A stretch of DNA of 12,515 nucleotides from assembly GCA_046045995.1 (NCBI GenBank), contig JBJOKR010000148.1, positions 1 to 12,515 on the forward strand. The letters are read 5' to 3'. Of the stretch, positions 1-6,014 are shown one piece after another (the first letter of the stretch is position 1; each line of letters begins with the position of its first letter). Position numbers and translations under genes: made by a program. This DNA comes from Indioceanicola sp046045995. Lineage in GTDB: Bacteria > Pseudomonadota > Alphaproteobacteria > Azospirillales > Azospirillaceae. The notes under the pieces were generated by a model that saw only the letters and a program-made list of their open reading frames with translations, searched no databases and was not told the origin of the DNA.

Positions 1-960
1 GCGAACGCCCGCATGGATGGTGAAGTAATCCACCCCCTGCTCCGCCTGTTCGATCAGGGTGTCGCGGAACAGGTCCCAGGTCAGATCCTCCGCCACGCCG
101 CCCACCTTCTCCAGCGCCTGGTAGATGGGGACCGTGCCGATGGGGACGGGGCTGTTGCGCAGGATCCATTCGCGGATGGTGTGGATGTTCCGGCCCGTGG
201 ACAGGTCCATCACCGTGTCGGCCCCCCAGCGGATGGCCCAGACCAGCTTGTCCACCTCCTCCGCCACGGAGGAGGTGACGGCGGAATTGCCGATATTGGC
301 ATTGATCTTCACCAGGAAGTTCCGGCCGATGATCATCGGCTCCGCCTCCGGGTGGTTGATGTTGGCGGGGATGATGGCCCGGCCCCGCGCCACCTCCTCC
401 CGCACGAACTCCGCCGTGCAGACCTCCGGGATGCGGGCGCCGAAGCCTTCGCCACCCAGGTCGCGGAAATCCTTGCCTTGGGTACGCAAGCTATCGCGGC
501 CCAGATTCTCCCGGATGGCGATGTAGTCCATTTCCGGCGTGATGATACCGGCGCGTGCATAGGCAAGCTGGGTGACCGCCTTGCCCGGCTTGGCGCGCAA
601 GGGTTGCCGCCCCGCCCGGTCGAAGACGGGAACCTTCCCCACCTCCCCCGCCTTCAGGCCGTTATCCTCCGGCTTCACCGCACGTCCGGCATAGGCCTCC
701 ACATCTCCGCGCCCCTCGATCCAGGACCGGCGCAGATCGGCCAGGCCCCGGCGGATATCGGTGGTGACGGCGGGATCGCTGTAGGGGCCGGAGGTGTCAT
801 AGACCCGGACGGGAGGCTCCCCGCCCGACAGGTCGATCTCCCGCATGGCGACGGTCAGGCCGGGGAAACGCCGGCTTTCCACATGGATCTTGCGGCTGGA
901 CGGCAGGGGGCCGGTGGTGACGGCACCATCGGCGGGTGTCTTGAAGAGGCTGTCTGGCAT
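1..960 (-). CDS. thiC: Phosphomethylpyrimidine synthase ThiC, N-terminal part (runs off the left edge)
   Basis: ThiC is a radical-SAM enzyme that rearranges aminoimidazole ribotide into hydroxymethylpyrimidine phosphate, the pyrimidine half of thiamine. One minus-strand frame is open from 1005 to the window edge. It carries recognisable ThiC blocks in order: TGPLPSSRKIHVES, VRVYDTSGPYSDP, the region around YARAGIITPEMDYIAIRE, NINHPEAEPMIIGRNFLVKI, and GADTVMDLSTGRNIHTIREW followed by PVPIGTVPIYQALEKVGG. The cluster-binding C-terminal CxxC-x4-C lies outside the window, so about half of a usual 600-640 residue protein is present. Three in-frame ATGs are possible, at 1005, 972 and 960. I chose 960 because GGGGA sits five bases upstream and the residues before it look unconserved. 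The ATG at 1005 has no Shine-Dalgarno sequence and directly follows a hairpin. Regulation is by the TPP riboswitch and promoter just upstream. Confidence 0.95.
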   Translation of the reverse strand, partial: MPDSLFKTPADGAVTTGPLPSSRKIHVESRRFPGLTVAMREIDLSGGEPPVRVYDTSGPYSDPAVTTDIRRGLADLRRSWIEGRGDVEAYAGRAVKPEDNGLKAGEVGKVPVFDRAGRQPLRAKPGKAVTQLAYARAGIITPEMDYIAIRENLGRDSLRTQGKDFRDLGGEGFGARIPEVCTAEFVREEVARGRAIIPANINHPEAEPMIIGRNFLVKINANIGNSAVTSSVAEEVDKLVWAIRWGADTVMDLSTGRNIHTIREWILRNSPVPIGTVPIYQALEKVGGVAEDLTWDLFRDTLIEQAEQGVDYFTIHAGVR

Positions 961-1007
961 CTGGATCCCCATCTGGTGGAGATCCGGGCCCGCGAAAGGC
1001 GGCATGA

Positions 1008-1026
1008 CGGCAGGACACCGCTGCCG
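1008..1026 (-). other. Hairpin between the TPP aptamer and thiC; possible expression platform
   Basis: On the minus strand CGGCAG and CTGCCG (6 bp) enclose a 7-base loop, ending two bases before the ATG at 1005. It lies between the aptamer and the thiC start, where an expression platform is expected. There is no T tract, so it is not an obvious intrinsic terminator. A role in translation is inferred only from its position. Confidence 0.4.
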
Positions 1027-1039
1027 CAGGCCCGCCGAT

Positions 1040-1156
1040 CCCATCCCTACGCCGGTACGACCCGGATCAGGTTCGAAGGGTTCCCGCGGCGCCCGACCCG
1101 GCAGGGTGGACATGGCGGTATCTCAGCCCCTTCGACCGGGGCTCCCCTAGGATGGG
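1040..1156 (-). promoter_or_regulatory. TPP riboswitch (THI element) upstream of thiC
   Basis: Read on the minus strand, this stretch carries the diagnostic THI-box blocks in order: GGGGAGC at 1147-1141, GGCTGAGAT at 1128-1120, and the GAACCTGATCCGGGT block at 1074-1060, followed by CGTACCGGCGTAGGGATGGG. The closing helix P1 is visible as CCCATCC (1156-1150) pairing with GGATGGG (1046-1040), seven perfect base pairs. The element binds thiamine pyrophosphate and switches off thiamine-synthesis genes, which fits thiC immediately downstream. There is no poly-T terminator between aptamer and gene, so control of translation is more likely than termination. Confidence 0.95.
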
Positions 1157-1159
1157 GCG

Positions 1160-1188
1160 ATTAGGGTTCGGCGCGCGGGGTTTGTCAA
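1160..1188 (-). promoter_or_regulatory. Sigma70-type promoter for the thiC riboswitch transcript
   Basis: On the minus strand a perfect -35 TTGACA (1188-1183) is followed after exactly 17 bases by a -10-like CCTAAT (1165-1160, four of six consensus). Transcription would start near 1156-1153, at the first bases of the riboswitch P1 helix. The spacing and position directly upstream of the aptamer make this convincing. Confidence 0.75.
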
Positions 1189-1235
1189 CCGACGTGGCAG
1201 GCGCCAAGGCAGGGACGCAGAGGCCTGCAGGGAGA

Positions 1236-1823
1236 TCAGGCGACCCGGGGCCCTGCACCACAGCGGGACAGGGGCACCAGATCGTCCCAGCCATAGGCCA
1301 CTTCGGACAGGCGGGTGCCGGCGAAGGTGATGGGCTGTTCGGCCAGAAGCTGCCCGCCCAGGCGTTCATAGAACCAGCGGGCCGGATTGTCCCGCAGCAC
1401 CCAGACAACGGCGGAGCGCATGCCGTCCTTCAACAGTTCCTGGGCCATGGTGCCCAGCAGCAGGCGGCCCCAGCCGGAGCCATGCACCTGATCCAGCAGA
1501 TAGACGGCATAGAATTCGCCCGCATACCCGTGCAGCCCCGTGCGCTGCGGCCCGCAGGAGGCGAAGCCCACCGCCTTGCCGGCGGAATCCTGGACGATCA
1601 GGGTCCGGCGGCCCCGGTCCCGGTCGGCCAGCAGGCGCCGCCAGCGGGCGGTATAGGCATCGACGGAGAGGCGCACCAGGAACTGTTCGGGCAGCATCCC
1701 GGCATAGGTGGACCGCCAGCTTTCCACATGCACCGCCGCGATGGCGGCGGCATCGGCAGGGGCCGCCCGACGGACGAAAGCGTCCGGGAACCCCTGGTGC
1801 TGGCTGTCGTTCTGATTCTCCAT
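1236..1823 (-). CDS. GNAT family N-acetyltransferase
   Basis: This 195-residue protein of the GCN5-related N-acetyltransferase family transfers acetyl from acetyl-CoA to an amine; its substrate cannot be told from sequence. The acetyl-CoA pyrophosphate loop (motif A) is seen as QVHGSGWG at residues 112-119 after a hydrophobic strand (EFYAVYLL). Motif B follows as VLRDNPARWFYERLGG, residues 142-157. The N-terminal half has VRRAAPADAAAIAAVHVESW, a RimI-like opening. The frame is open further upstream, but I chose the ATG at 1823 because GGAAG lies about eight bases before it and the extra upstream residues look like untranslated DNA. It sits alone between the secreted protein gene (186-base gap) and the thiC promoter, so it is probably the last gene of its transcript or separately expressed. 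Confidence 0.88.
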   Translation of the reverse strand: MENQNDSQHQGFPDAFVRRAAPADAAAIAAVHVESWRSTYAGMLPEQFLVRLSVDAYTARWRRLLADRDRGRRTLIVQDSAGKAVGFASCGPQRTGLHGYAGEFYAVYLLDQVHGSGWGRLLLGTMAQELLKDGMRSAVVWVLRDNPARWFYERLGGQLLAEQPITFAGTRLSEVAYGWDDLVPLSRCGAGPRVA

Positions 1824-1955
1824 GGCCGGCGCTTCCGATACGGCGATGGCGGACAATTGCCCGTCACGGCGTCGAGAATGCCAGGGAATCCCCCGTCTGG
1901 CGAGTCGCCTTCTCACTTGACAGACCTGTGGGGTGGCCGGGAACGGCAGTCCGGA

Positions 1956-1995
1956 ACAGGGACCTACCCGCCCCAAGGCCGCCCCCGGCCCCTGT
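1956..1995 (-). terminator. Possible GC hairpin terminator after the secreted-protein gene
   Basis: ACAGGG (1956-1961) and CCCTGT (1990-1995) can form a six-pair outer stem. Inside it GGCC (1977-1980) and GGCC (1987-1990) can pair around a C-rich loop; the two stems share a base. It lies just after the stop at 2010 on the minus strand, but no T tract follows. It may be a Rho-independent-like structure or chance GC pairing. Confidence 0.22.
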
Positions 1996-2009
1996 CGCGA
2001 CCTGATGCC

Positions 2010-2552
2010 TCACGGGGCGGACGCGGGCAACGGCACCACCGACCCGGGTGCGGGGGCATAGGCGATGCTGTGCCCCTGGACCCAGGTATCCTTGTCCAGA
2101 TAGTCCGACCGGGTGGTGTAGGACCCATCATCCGCCCGGATAGCCGTGGTGCGGACCCGGGTGATGGTGTGATGGCCGGCCACCGCCTCCTCCGCCACCC
2201 AGGTTCCGGGGGAGGCGACCATGGTGCCCTGGGTATGGAACCCGGCGGTCGTGAAATAGTGATAGATCAGGGACTTGGACGGTGCGTCATAAAACACCAC
2301 CGTCTCTCCGCCATAGGATCCGTCCTCCAGCGCGTGGGTGATGCGCACGGCCTTGCCCGCGACCGCCCAATCCCAGCGCTGGATATCCACCAGGGGTTTG
2401 CCGTCGGCCCCGGCACCGCGGTAGGTCTGGCCGATGTAGCCACGCAGATGCTGGTAGGGATCGGCATCCGCCGCCAGCGATGGGCCGGCCAAGCCGATCA
2501 GCAGCAGAAAGACCGACAGGACACCGCGCAACGCCGTGGAAATCCGCGACAT
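2010..2552 (-). CDS. Secreted protein with signal peptide, function unknown
   Basis: This 180-residue protein starts MSRISTALRG and then has a hydrophobic stretch (VLSVFLLLIGLAGPSLA) ending at an Ala-x-Ala-like site near residue 27. That is a classical Sec signal peptide, so the mature protein should be periplasmic or exported. The mature part is rich in beta-type alternation (LRGYIGQTYRGAG, GGETVVFYDAPSKSLIYHYF, GTMVASPGTWVAEE) and resembles small lipocalin-like or DUF1579-like barrels, but I cannot assign a family firmly. The ATG at 2552 is preceded by GGGAGGGGG, a strong ribosome binding site; the frame extends 22 codons further upstream without one. The gene starts 62 bases after the rsmB stop and is likely co-transcribed with it. 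Confidence 0.8.
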   Translation of the reverse strand: MSRISTALRGVLSVFLLLIGLAGPSLAADADPYQHLRGYIGQTYRGAGADGKPLVDIQRWDWAVAGKAVRITHALEDGSYGGETVVFYDAPSKSLIYHYFTTAGFHTQGTMVASPGTWVAEEAVAGHHTITRVRTTAIRADDGSYTTRSDYLDKDTWVQGHSIAYAPAPGSVVPLPASAP

Positions 2553-2614
2553 GGTTTCCCCCTCCCTGTGAAAATCACTATTCCGGAAAGGGTCATTCCA
2601 ATCGGGGGGAGCTG

Positions 2615-4048
2615 TCAATCGGCGGTCCTTGCAGTGTCGAAGACAGTGGCACCCTCCGCCGCCACGTCATCGGCAGGCGTGCCGTCACCAGCACCCTGGT
2701 CCCCCTCCCCCGCGTCGCCTGCCTCCTCCGCCCGGACCAGGACGGCGGCGAAGAAGCCGTCCGTATCGTGGCGGGCCGGGGTCAGGCGCAGCATCTCCCC
2801 GCCCACGGGGGCGGACCCGAAGGCGGCGGGCCAGGCTTGGGCCAGGGGCAGCAGGGTGAAATCCGGGTGGGTGGCCAGGAACGCCTCCACCTGCCGCTCA
2901 TTCTCCTCCGCCAGAAGGGAGCAGGTGGCATAGACCAGCTTGCCGCCGGGTCGGGTCAGCCGGGCGGCGCTGTCCAGGATATTGGCCTGGAGCGGCAGCA
3001 ACTCGGCGAAGCCAGGCCCCAGGGTGCGCCAGCGGCTGTCCGGATTGCGGCGCCAGGTGCCGGTTCCGGTGCAGGGCGCATCCACCACCACCCGGTCGAA
3101 CTTGCGCTTGTGGCGCTTGACCCAGGGGTCCCGCTCCCCCGTCAGGCCGCGGGTTTCGATGTTGTGAAGGCCCGCACGGCGGAACCGCTCCTTCGCCCGC
3201 TCCAACCGGTTGGCCAGGACATCGGTCGCCATGACCCGACCCTTGTTGTTCATCTGCGCCGCCATGGCCAGGGTCTTGCCCCCCGCACCGGCGCAGAAAT
3301 CCACCACCTGCATGCCAGGGCGGGCATCGGCCAGAAGGGCGACAAGCTGCGATCCTTCATCCTGGATCTCGAACCAGCCCTCCTTGAAGGCGGGCAGTGT
3401 CATCACCGGGAAGCGGGACTTCAGACGCAGGCCCCAAGGGGACAGGTTGGTCGGCTCCGCCCTCAAGCTGTGCTCCGCCAGGGTGGCGATCACCTGGTCC
3501 CGTGTCGCCTTCAGCGGGTTGACCCGCAGATCCAGCGGCGCCTCCCCCAGCATCGCGGTCATTTCGGTAACGAACCGATCGGCGAAGACCGCGCGAAGCG
3601 GCGCCTCCGCCCAGTCCGGCACCTCCGCCCGCACCCGGTCGGGCTGGTCCGGATGGTCGATGGTGTGGGTGTCCAGGGTGCGCAGAAGGCGCCGTTCCTC
3701 CTCCGACAGGGGGGCGGGGCCGAACTTCACCGAGTTGAACAGGCCGGAGATGCTGTCCGACCGACGGCCCTGGACCAGGGCCGCTTCCGCCAGCAGCAGG
3801 GCGCGCGCCTCCGCCTCTCCCGGAACGGCGGTGCGCGGGGCCGCCCCCGCCCGCTCCAGCCACCAGGCCAGCCGCGCCTTGTGCCGGATCACCGACCAGA
3901 CCAGCCCCGCCACCTCCTGCCGGTCCTTGGACCCGATATAGCGACGGTTCTTGAACCAGAAGCTGGCGACGGCATCGGCCGGCCGGGCCGTGCCCTCGAT
4001 CTCGGACAACAGCTCCAGGGCCGCCTGGAAACGGGCAGCGGGGGTCAT
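2615..4048 (-). CDS. rsmB: RsmB/NOP2/Sun family rRNA (cytosine-5) methyltransferase
   Basis: This 477-residue SAM-dependent methyltransferase puts a methyl on C5 of a cytosine, in E. coli RsmB on 16S rRNA C967. The N-terminal 160 residues are helical and NusB-like (VAGLVWSVIRHKARLAWW). The catalytic domain shows EGSQLV (231-236), the SAM loop FCAGAGGKT (251-259), the acidic strand end ATDVLANRLER, motif IV VVDAPCTGTGTWRRNPD with Cys326, and motif VI LVYATCSLLAEENE with Cys376. Both family cysteines, the nucleophile and the release cysteine, are present. The last 40 residues form an Ala/Gly/Asp/Glu-rich tail not needed by the fold. In alphaproteobacteria an RsmB-type gene commonly follows guaB; here four other genes separate them. 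The start has only a weak ribosome binding site. Confidence 0.92.
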   Translation of the reverse strand: MTPAARFQAALELLSEIEGTARPADAVASFWFKNRRYIGSKDRQEVAGLVWSVIRHKARLAWWLERAGAAPRTAVPGEAEARALLLAEAALVQGRRSDSISGLFNSVKFGPAPLSEEERRLLRTLDTHTIDHPDQPDRVRAEVPDWAEAPLRAVFADRFVTEMTAMLGEAPLDLRVNPLKATRDQVIATLAEHSLRAEPTNLSPWGLRLKSRFPVMTLPAFKEGWFEIQDEGSQLVALLADARPGMQVVDFCAGAGGKTLAMAAQMNNKGRVMATDVLANRLERAKERFRRAGLHNIETRGLTGERDPWVKRHKRKFDRVVVDAPCTGTGTWRRNPDSRWRTLGPGFAELLPLQANILDSAARLTRPGGKLVYATCSLLAEENERQVEAFLATHPDFTLLPLAQAWPAAFGSAPVGGEMLRLTPARHDTDGFFAAVLVRAEEAGDAGEGDQGAGDGTPADDVAAEGATVFDTARTAD

Positions 4049-4105
4049 GGGCGGAAACTCGGGATGACAGGAAACGGAAGCAGCAGGGTGTAGCAGAGGA
4101 TGGGG

Positions 4106-4525
4106 TCAGGCGGCAGACCAATCTTCCACGGGCAGCCCTGGAATGCGCGCGAATTCCCCCGTATTGGCGGTCACCACGGTCAGCCCCCGGGCCATCGCCT
4201 GCCCCGCGATCAGGGTGTCATAGGGACCGATGGGCCGGCCAAGACGGCGGAGCTCGTCCCTGATGCGGGCGGCGGCGGCGGCATCGTCATTCGTCCAGCC
4301 GATGAAGAGGAAGTTGTCATCGACGATGAAGTCGTCCAGACGCTGCTCATTGTCCCGTCTACGGCTCTCTGCGCCCTTCTCTATCCCGAAGCGGAGTTCG
4401 AAGACAGTTATGCTGGAGACGAAAAGGGCGGATCTACGCAACCGTTCCAACACGACACGCGCACGTACGGGACCCCGAACCCCCGTCAACAAGGCAATAC
4501 AGACATTCGTATCCAGCAGATACAT
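4106..4525 (-). CDS. vapC: VapC-type PIN domain toxin ribonuclease
   Basis: This 139-residue single PIN-domain protein is the usual size for VapC toxins, which are Mg-dependent endoribonucleases cutting tRNA or rRNA. The acidic site is visible as Asp5 in MYLLDTNV, Glu43 in SSITVFELRFGIEK, and Asp103 in GPYDTLIAGQA. TANTGEFARIPGLPVEDW replaces the more usual TNNxxEF motif and keeps the Asn at 121. Its start codon overlaps the vapB stop by one base (TGATG), typical translational coupling in toxin-antitoxin pairs. It lies 57 bases upstream of rsmB. Confidence 0.93.
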   Translation of the reverse strand: MYLLDTNVCIALLTGVRGPVRARVVLERLRRSALFVSSITVFELRFGIEKGAESRRRDNEQRLDDFIVDDNFLFIGWTNDDAAAAARIRDELRRLGRPIGPYDTLIAGQAMARGLTVVTANTGEFARIPGLPVEDWSAA

Positions 4526-4812
4526 CAGTCCCAGCCATAGTCGCGATCGGGGGGCATTGGCGGCTGTTCACGACCCTCCGGCATGAACTCGCCGACTTCC
4601 TGCCGGTACTTGTCCATCTTTGCAAAAAAAGCTTCGATGGACCGACGCCGCTCCTCCCGCGCCGCTTCGTCGTCCTCCGGCGTGGCGGGTTCCAGATGAA
4701 CCCCGCCCTCATCCTTGCGGACGCGGACCACATTTCCCGGCAGTTCCATCCCCTTGGGCAGCAGCACGCTCTGCCCCTCATCGGTCATGGTCAGCTTGGC
4801 GATGGCGGCCAT
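4525..4812 (-). CDS. vapB: VapB-type antitoxin (AbrB-like DNA-binding N-terminus)
   Basis: This 95-residue protein neutralises the adjacent VapC and should autorepress the pair. Residues 5-41 (AKLTMTDEGQSVLLPKG, then NVVRVRKDEGGVHLEP) match the swapped-hairpin AbrB/SpoVT fold used by VapB. The charged helical second half (EDDEAAREERRRSIEAFFAK) ends in a Pro/Asp-rich tail (PPMPPDRDYGWD), the part expected to wrap VapC and block its acidic site. I chose the ATG at 4812, not the frame's earlier start, because GGGGGAGGGG lies just upstream and the AbrB fold begins at once. Confidence 0.9.
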   Translation of the reverse strand: MAAIAKLTMTDEGQSVLLPKGMELPGNVVRVRKDEGGVHLEPATPEDDEAAREERRRSIEAFFAKMDKYRQEVGEFMPEGREQPPMPPDRDYGWD

Positions 4813-4823
4813 GGTGCCCCTCC

Positions 4824-4834
4824 CCCGGATCGGG
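4824..4834. promoter_or_regulatory. Inverted repeat upstream of vapB, possible autoregulatory operator
   Basis: CCCG-GAT-CGGG is an 11-base inverted repeat overlapping the vapB ribosome binding site. The heptamer CCGGATC (4825-4831) recurs about 35 bases further upstream near 4860. VapB/VapC complexes commonly bind paired repeats at their promoter, so these are candidate half-sites. The assignment rests on position and symmetry only. Confidence 0.3.
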
Positions 4835-4893
4835 ACCGTTGCAGACACCGACAAGATGCGCCGGATCAGGGCCGTTGGGAAGGGGCAGCCCCG

Positions 4894-5646
4894 TCACCGC
4901 CCACGAGCGGCGTACCAGCCATACAGAGCGATGCTGGCGGCCACCGTGGCGTTCAGGCTTTCCACCGTGCCGGTGGTGGGGATGGTCAGGCGGCGGACGC
5001 GCAACGTCGGGGGAACGCCCTGCCCTTCCTCTCCCAGGATCAGGCGCAGATCGGCGGGCCAGTCCAGCGAGGCCAGATCCTCCCCCCCCGCATCCAGGGC
5101 GAAAACGGGGCCGGCGGGCGCACCCAGATCGGCGAAGCGGGGCCCGCGGGCAAGGTCCAGGGCGAAGACCGCGTTGCTGGCGGCCCGGGTCGCCCGCGGG
5201 TGGAAGGGGTTGGCCGCTTCCTCCAGCAGGATCAGGCGGGCGGCACCGAAGCTGGCCGCACTGCGGATCAGCGCCCCCAGGTTTGACGGATCGGACAGGG
5301 CGCAGACCAGTTCAAGCCCCCGCGGCGGGGCGGTAAGGTCGGCCGCCGGAAACTCCGGCACTTTGCCGACCAGGATCGGCGCCCGGGTACCGGACATGTC
5401 CAGCTCCCGGAACAGGGGCTTGGCCAGGACCACAGGCTGCACACCCGGCGGCAGGGTCCATCCCGCGATCCGTTCCGGATCATCGGTCAGGATTTCGCTG
5501 AACCGGTCTGGCCAGCGCGCCAACGCCTCCGGCACAGTCTTCAGACCGGCCAGCAGGAATAGTCCCGCCTTGCGGATGCCCCGCCCCTCCAGGAGCGATG
5601 CCCAGGTCTTGAAGCGCGGGTTCTGGGGGGAGTCGATGTGGATCAT
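4894..5646 (-). CDS. TrmH/SpoU family RNA 2'-O-methyltransferase
   Basis: This 250-residue protein is a SPOUT-class methyltransferase that methylates a ribose 2'-OH in rRNA or tRNA. The three SpoU motifs are clear: motif 1 DPSNLGALIRSAASFGA (119-135), with Asn122 and Arg128; motif 2 LILGEEGQGVP (202-212); and motif 3 IPTTGTVESLNATVAASIA (222-240), followed by LY. Motifs 2 and 3 form the knot that binds SAM. The N-terminal 100 residues (SPQNPRFKTWASLLEGRG, FLLAGLKTVPEAL) resemble the L30e-like substrate-binding domain of RlmB/TsnR relatives. The target nucleotide cannot be told. It starts nine bases after the DUF3088 stop with no good ribosome binding site, which suggests translational coupling. 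Confidence 0.92.
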   Translation of the reverse strand: MIHIDSPQNPRFKTWASLLEGRGIRKAGLFLLAGLKTVPEALARWPDRFSEILTDDPERIAGWTLPPGVQPVVLAKPLFRELDMSGTRAPILVGKVPEFPAADLTAPPRGLELVCALSDPSNLGALIRSAASFGAARLILLEEAANPFHPRATRAASNAVFALDLARGPRFADLGAPAGPVFALDAGGEDLASLDWPADLRLILGEEGQGVPPTLRVRRLTIPTTGTVESLNATVAASIALYGWYAARGR

Positions 5647-5655
5647 GGAACCAGT

Positions 5656-6009
5656 TCAGAAATGCGGCTCCGGAACGCCATGACGGGCGGACAGCGCCTT
5701 GAGGATGGCCTCGGTGTCCTTCACCAACCGCACACCCCGATACTCGCCGGTCTCAAGCCCCGCGGGCGCATCATCGGCCAGGACAAGCGTCGGCAGGCTC
5801 TGGTTCTCCGCGCCGACCAGGGCGATGACGGCCGGCCTCGGGCGCGGAAAGTCAACCCGCACCACATCCAAGCGGGCCGCAAGGTCTGGGAACAGGGCCA
5901 GCACGCCTTCTATCTGGGCGCAGTAAGGACAATAGAAGGTTTTGCCCGGAAAGGCTGGATCGGCGAATCCCGGATTCAGAAGGAACAGCGTGTCGCGTGC
6001 AATTTCCAT
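5656..6009 (-). CDS. DUF3088 family thioredoxin-like protein with CPYC motif
   Basis: The protein has 117 residues from the chosen start. The opening ARDTLFLLNPGFADPAFPGK and the following IEGVLALFPDLAARLDVVRVDFPRPR match my recollection of DUF3088 proteins. CPYC at residues 27-30 is the same tetrapeptide as in classical glutaredoxins, and SLPTLVLAD could provide the cis-proline loop of a thioredoxin fold. A redox or metal-handling role is therefore plausible but unproven. A GTG at 6018 overlaps the guaB stop (GTGA). I prefer the ATG at 6009 because GGGTGA lies five bases before it and family members begin near ARDTLFLL. It is tightly packed between guaB and the TrmH-family gene and is surely co-transcribed with guaB. 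Confidence 0.88.
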   Translation of the reverse strand: MEIARDTLFLLNPGFADPAFPGKTFYCPYCAQIEGVLALFPDLAARLDVVRVDFPRPRPAVIALVGAENQSLPTLVLADDAPAGLETGEYRGVRLVKDTEAILKALSARHGVPEPHF

Positions 6010-6014
6010 GTGGG

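Noticed and set aside
1917..1922. Perfect TTGACA on the plus strand
   Set aside because: No -10 at the right distance and no plus-strand gene downstream.
1152..2933. Long plus-strand open frame (593 codons)
   Set aside because: It runs antisense through the GNAT, secreted-protein and rsmB genes. Its translation is Gly/Pro/Arg/His-rich with no domain. High GC makes stop codons rare in mirrored frames.
2480..4093. Long plus-strand open frame opposite rsmB
   Set aside because: Antisense shadow of an unmistakable methyltransferase; no motif or ribosome binding site.
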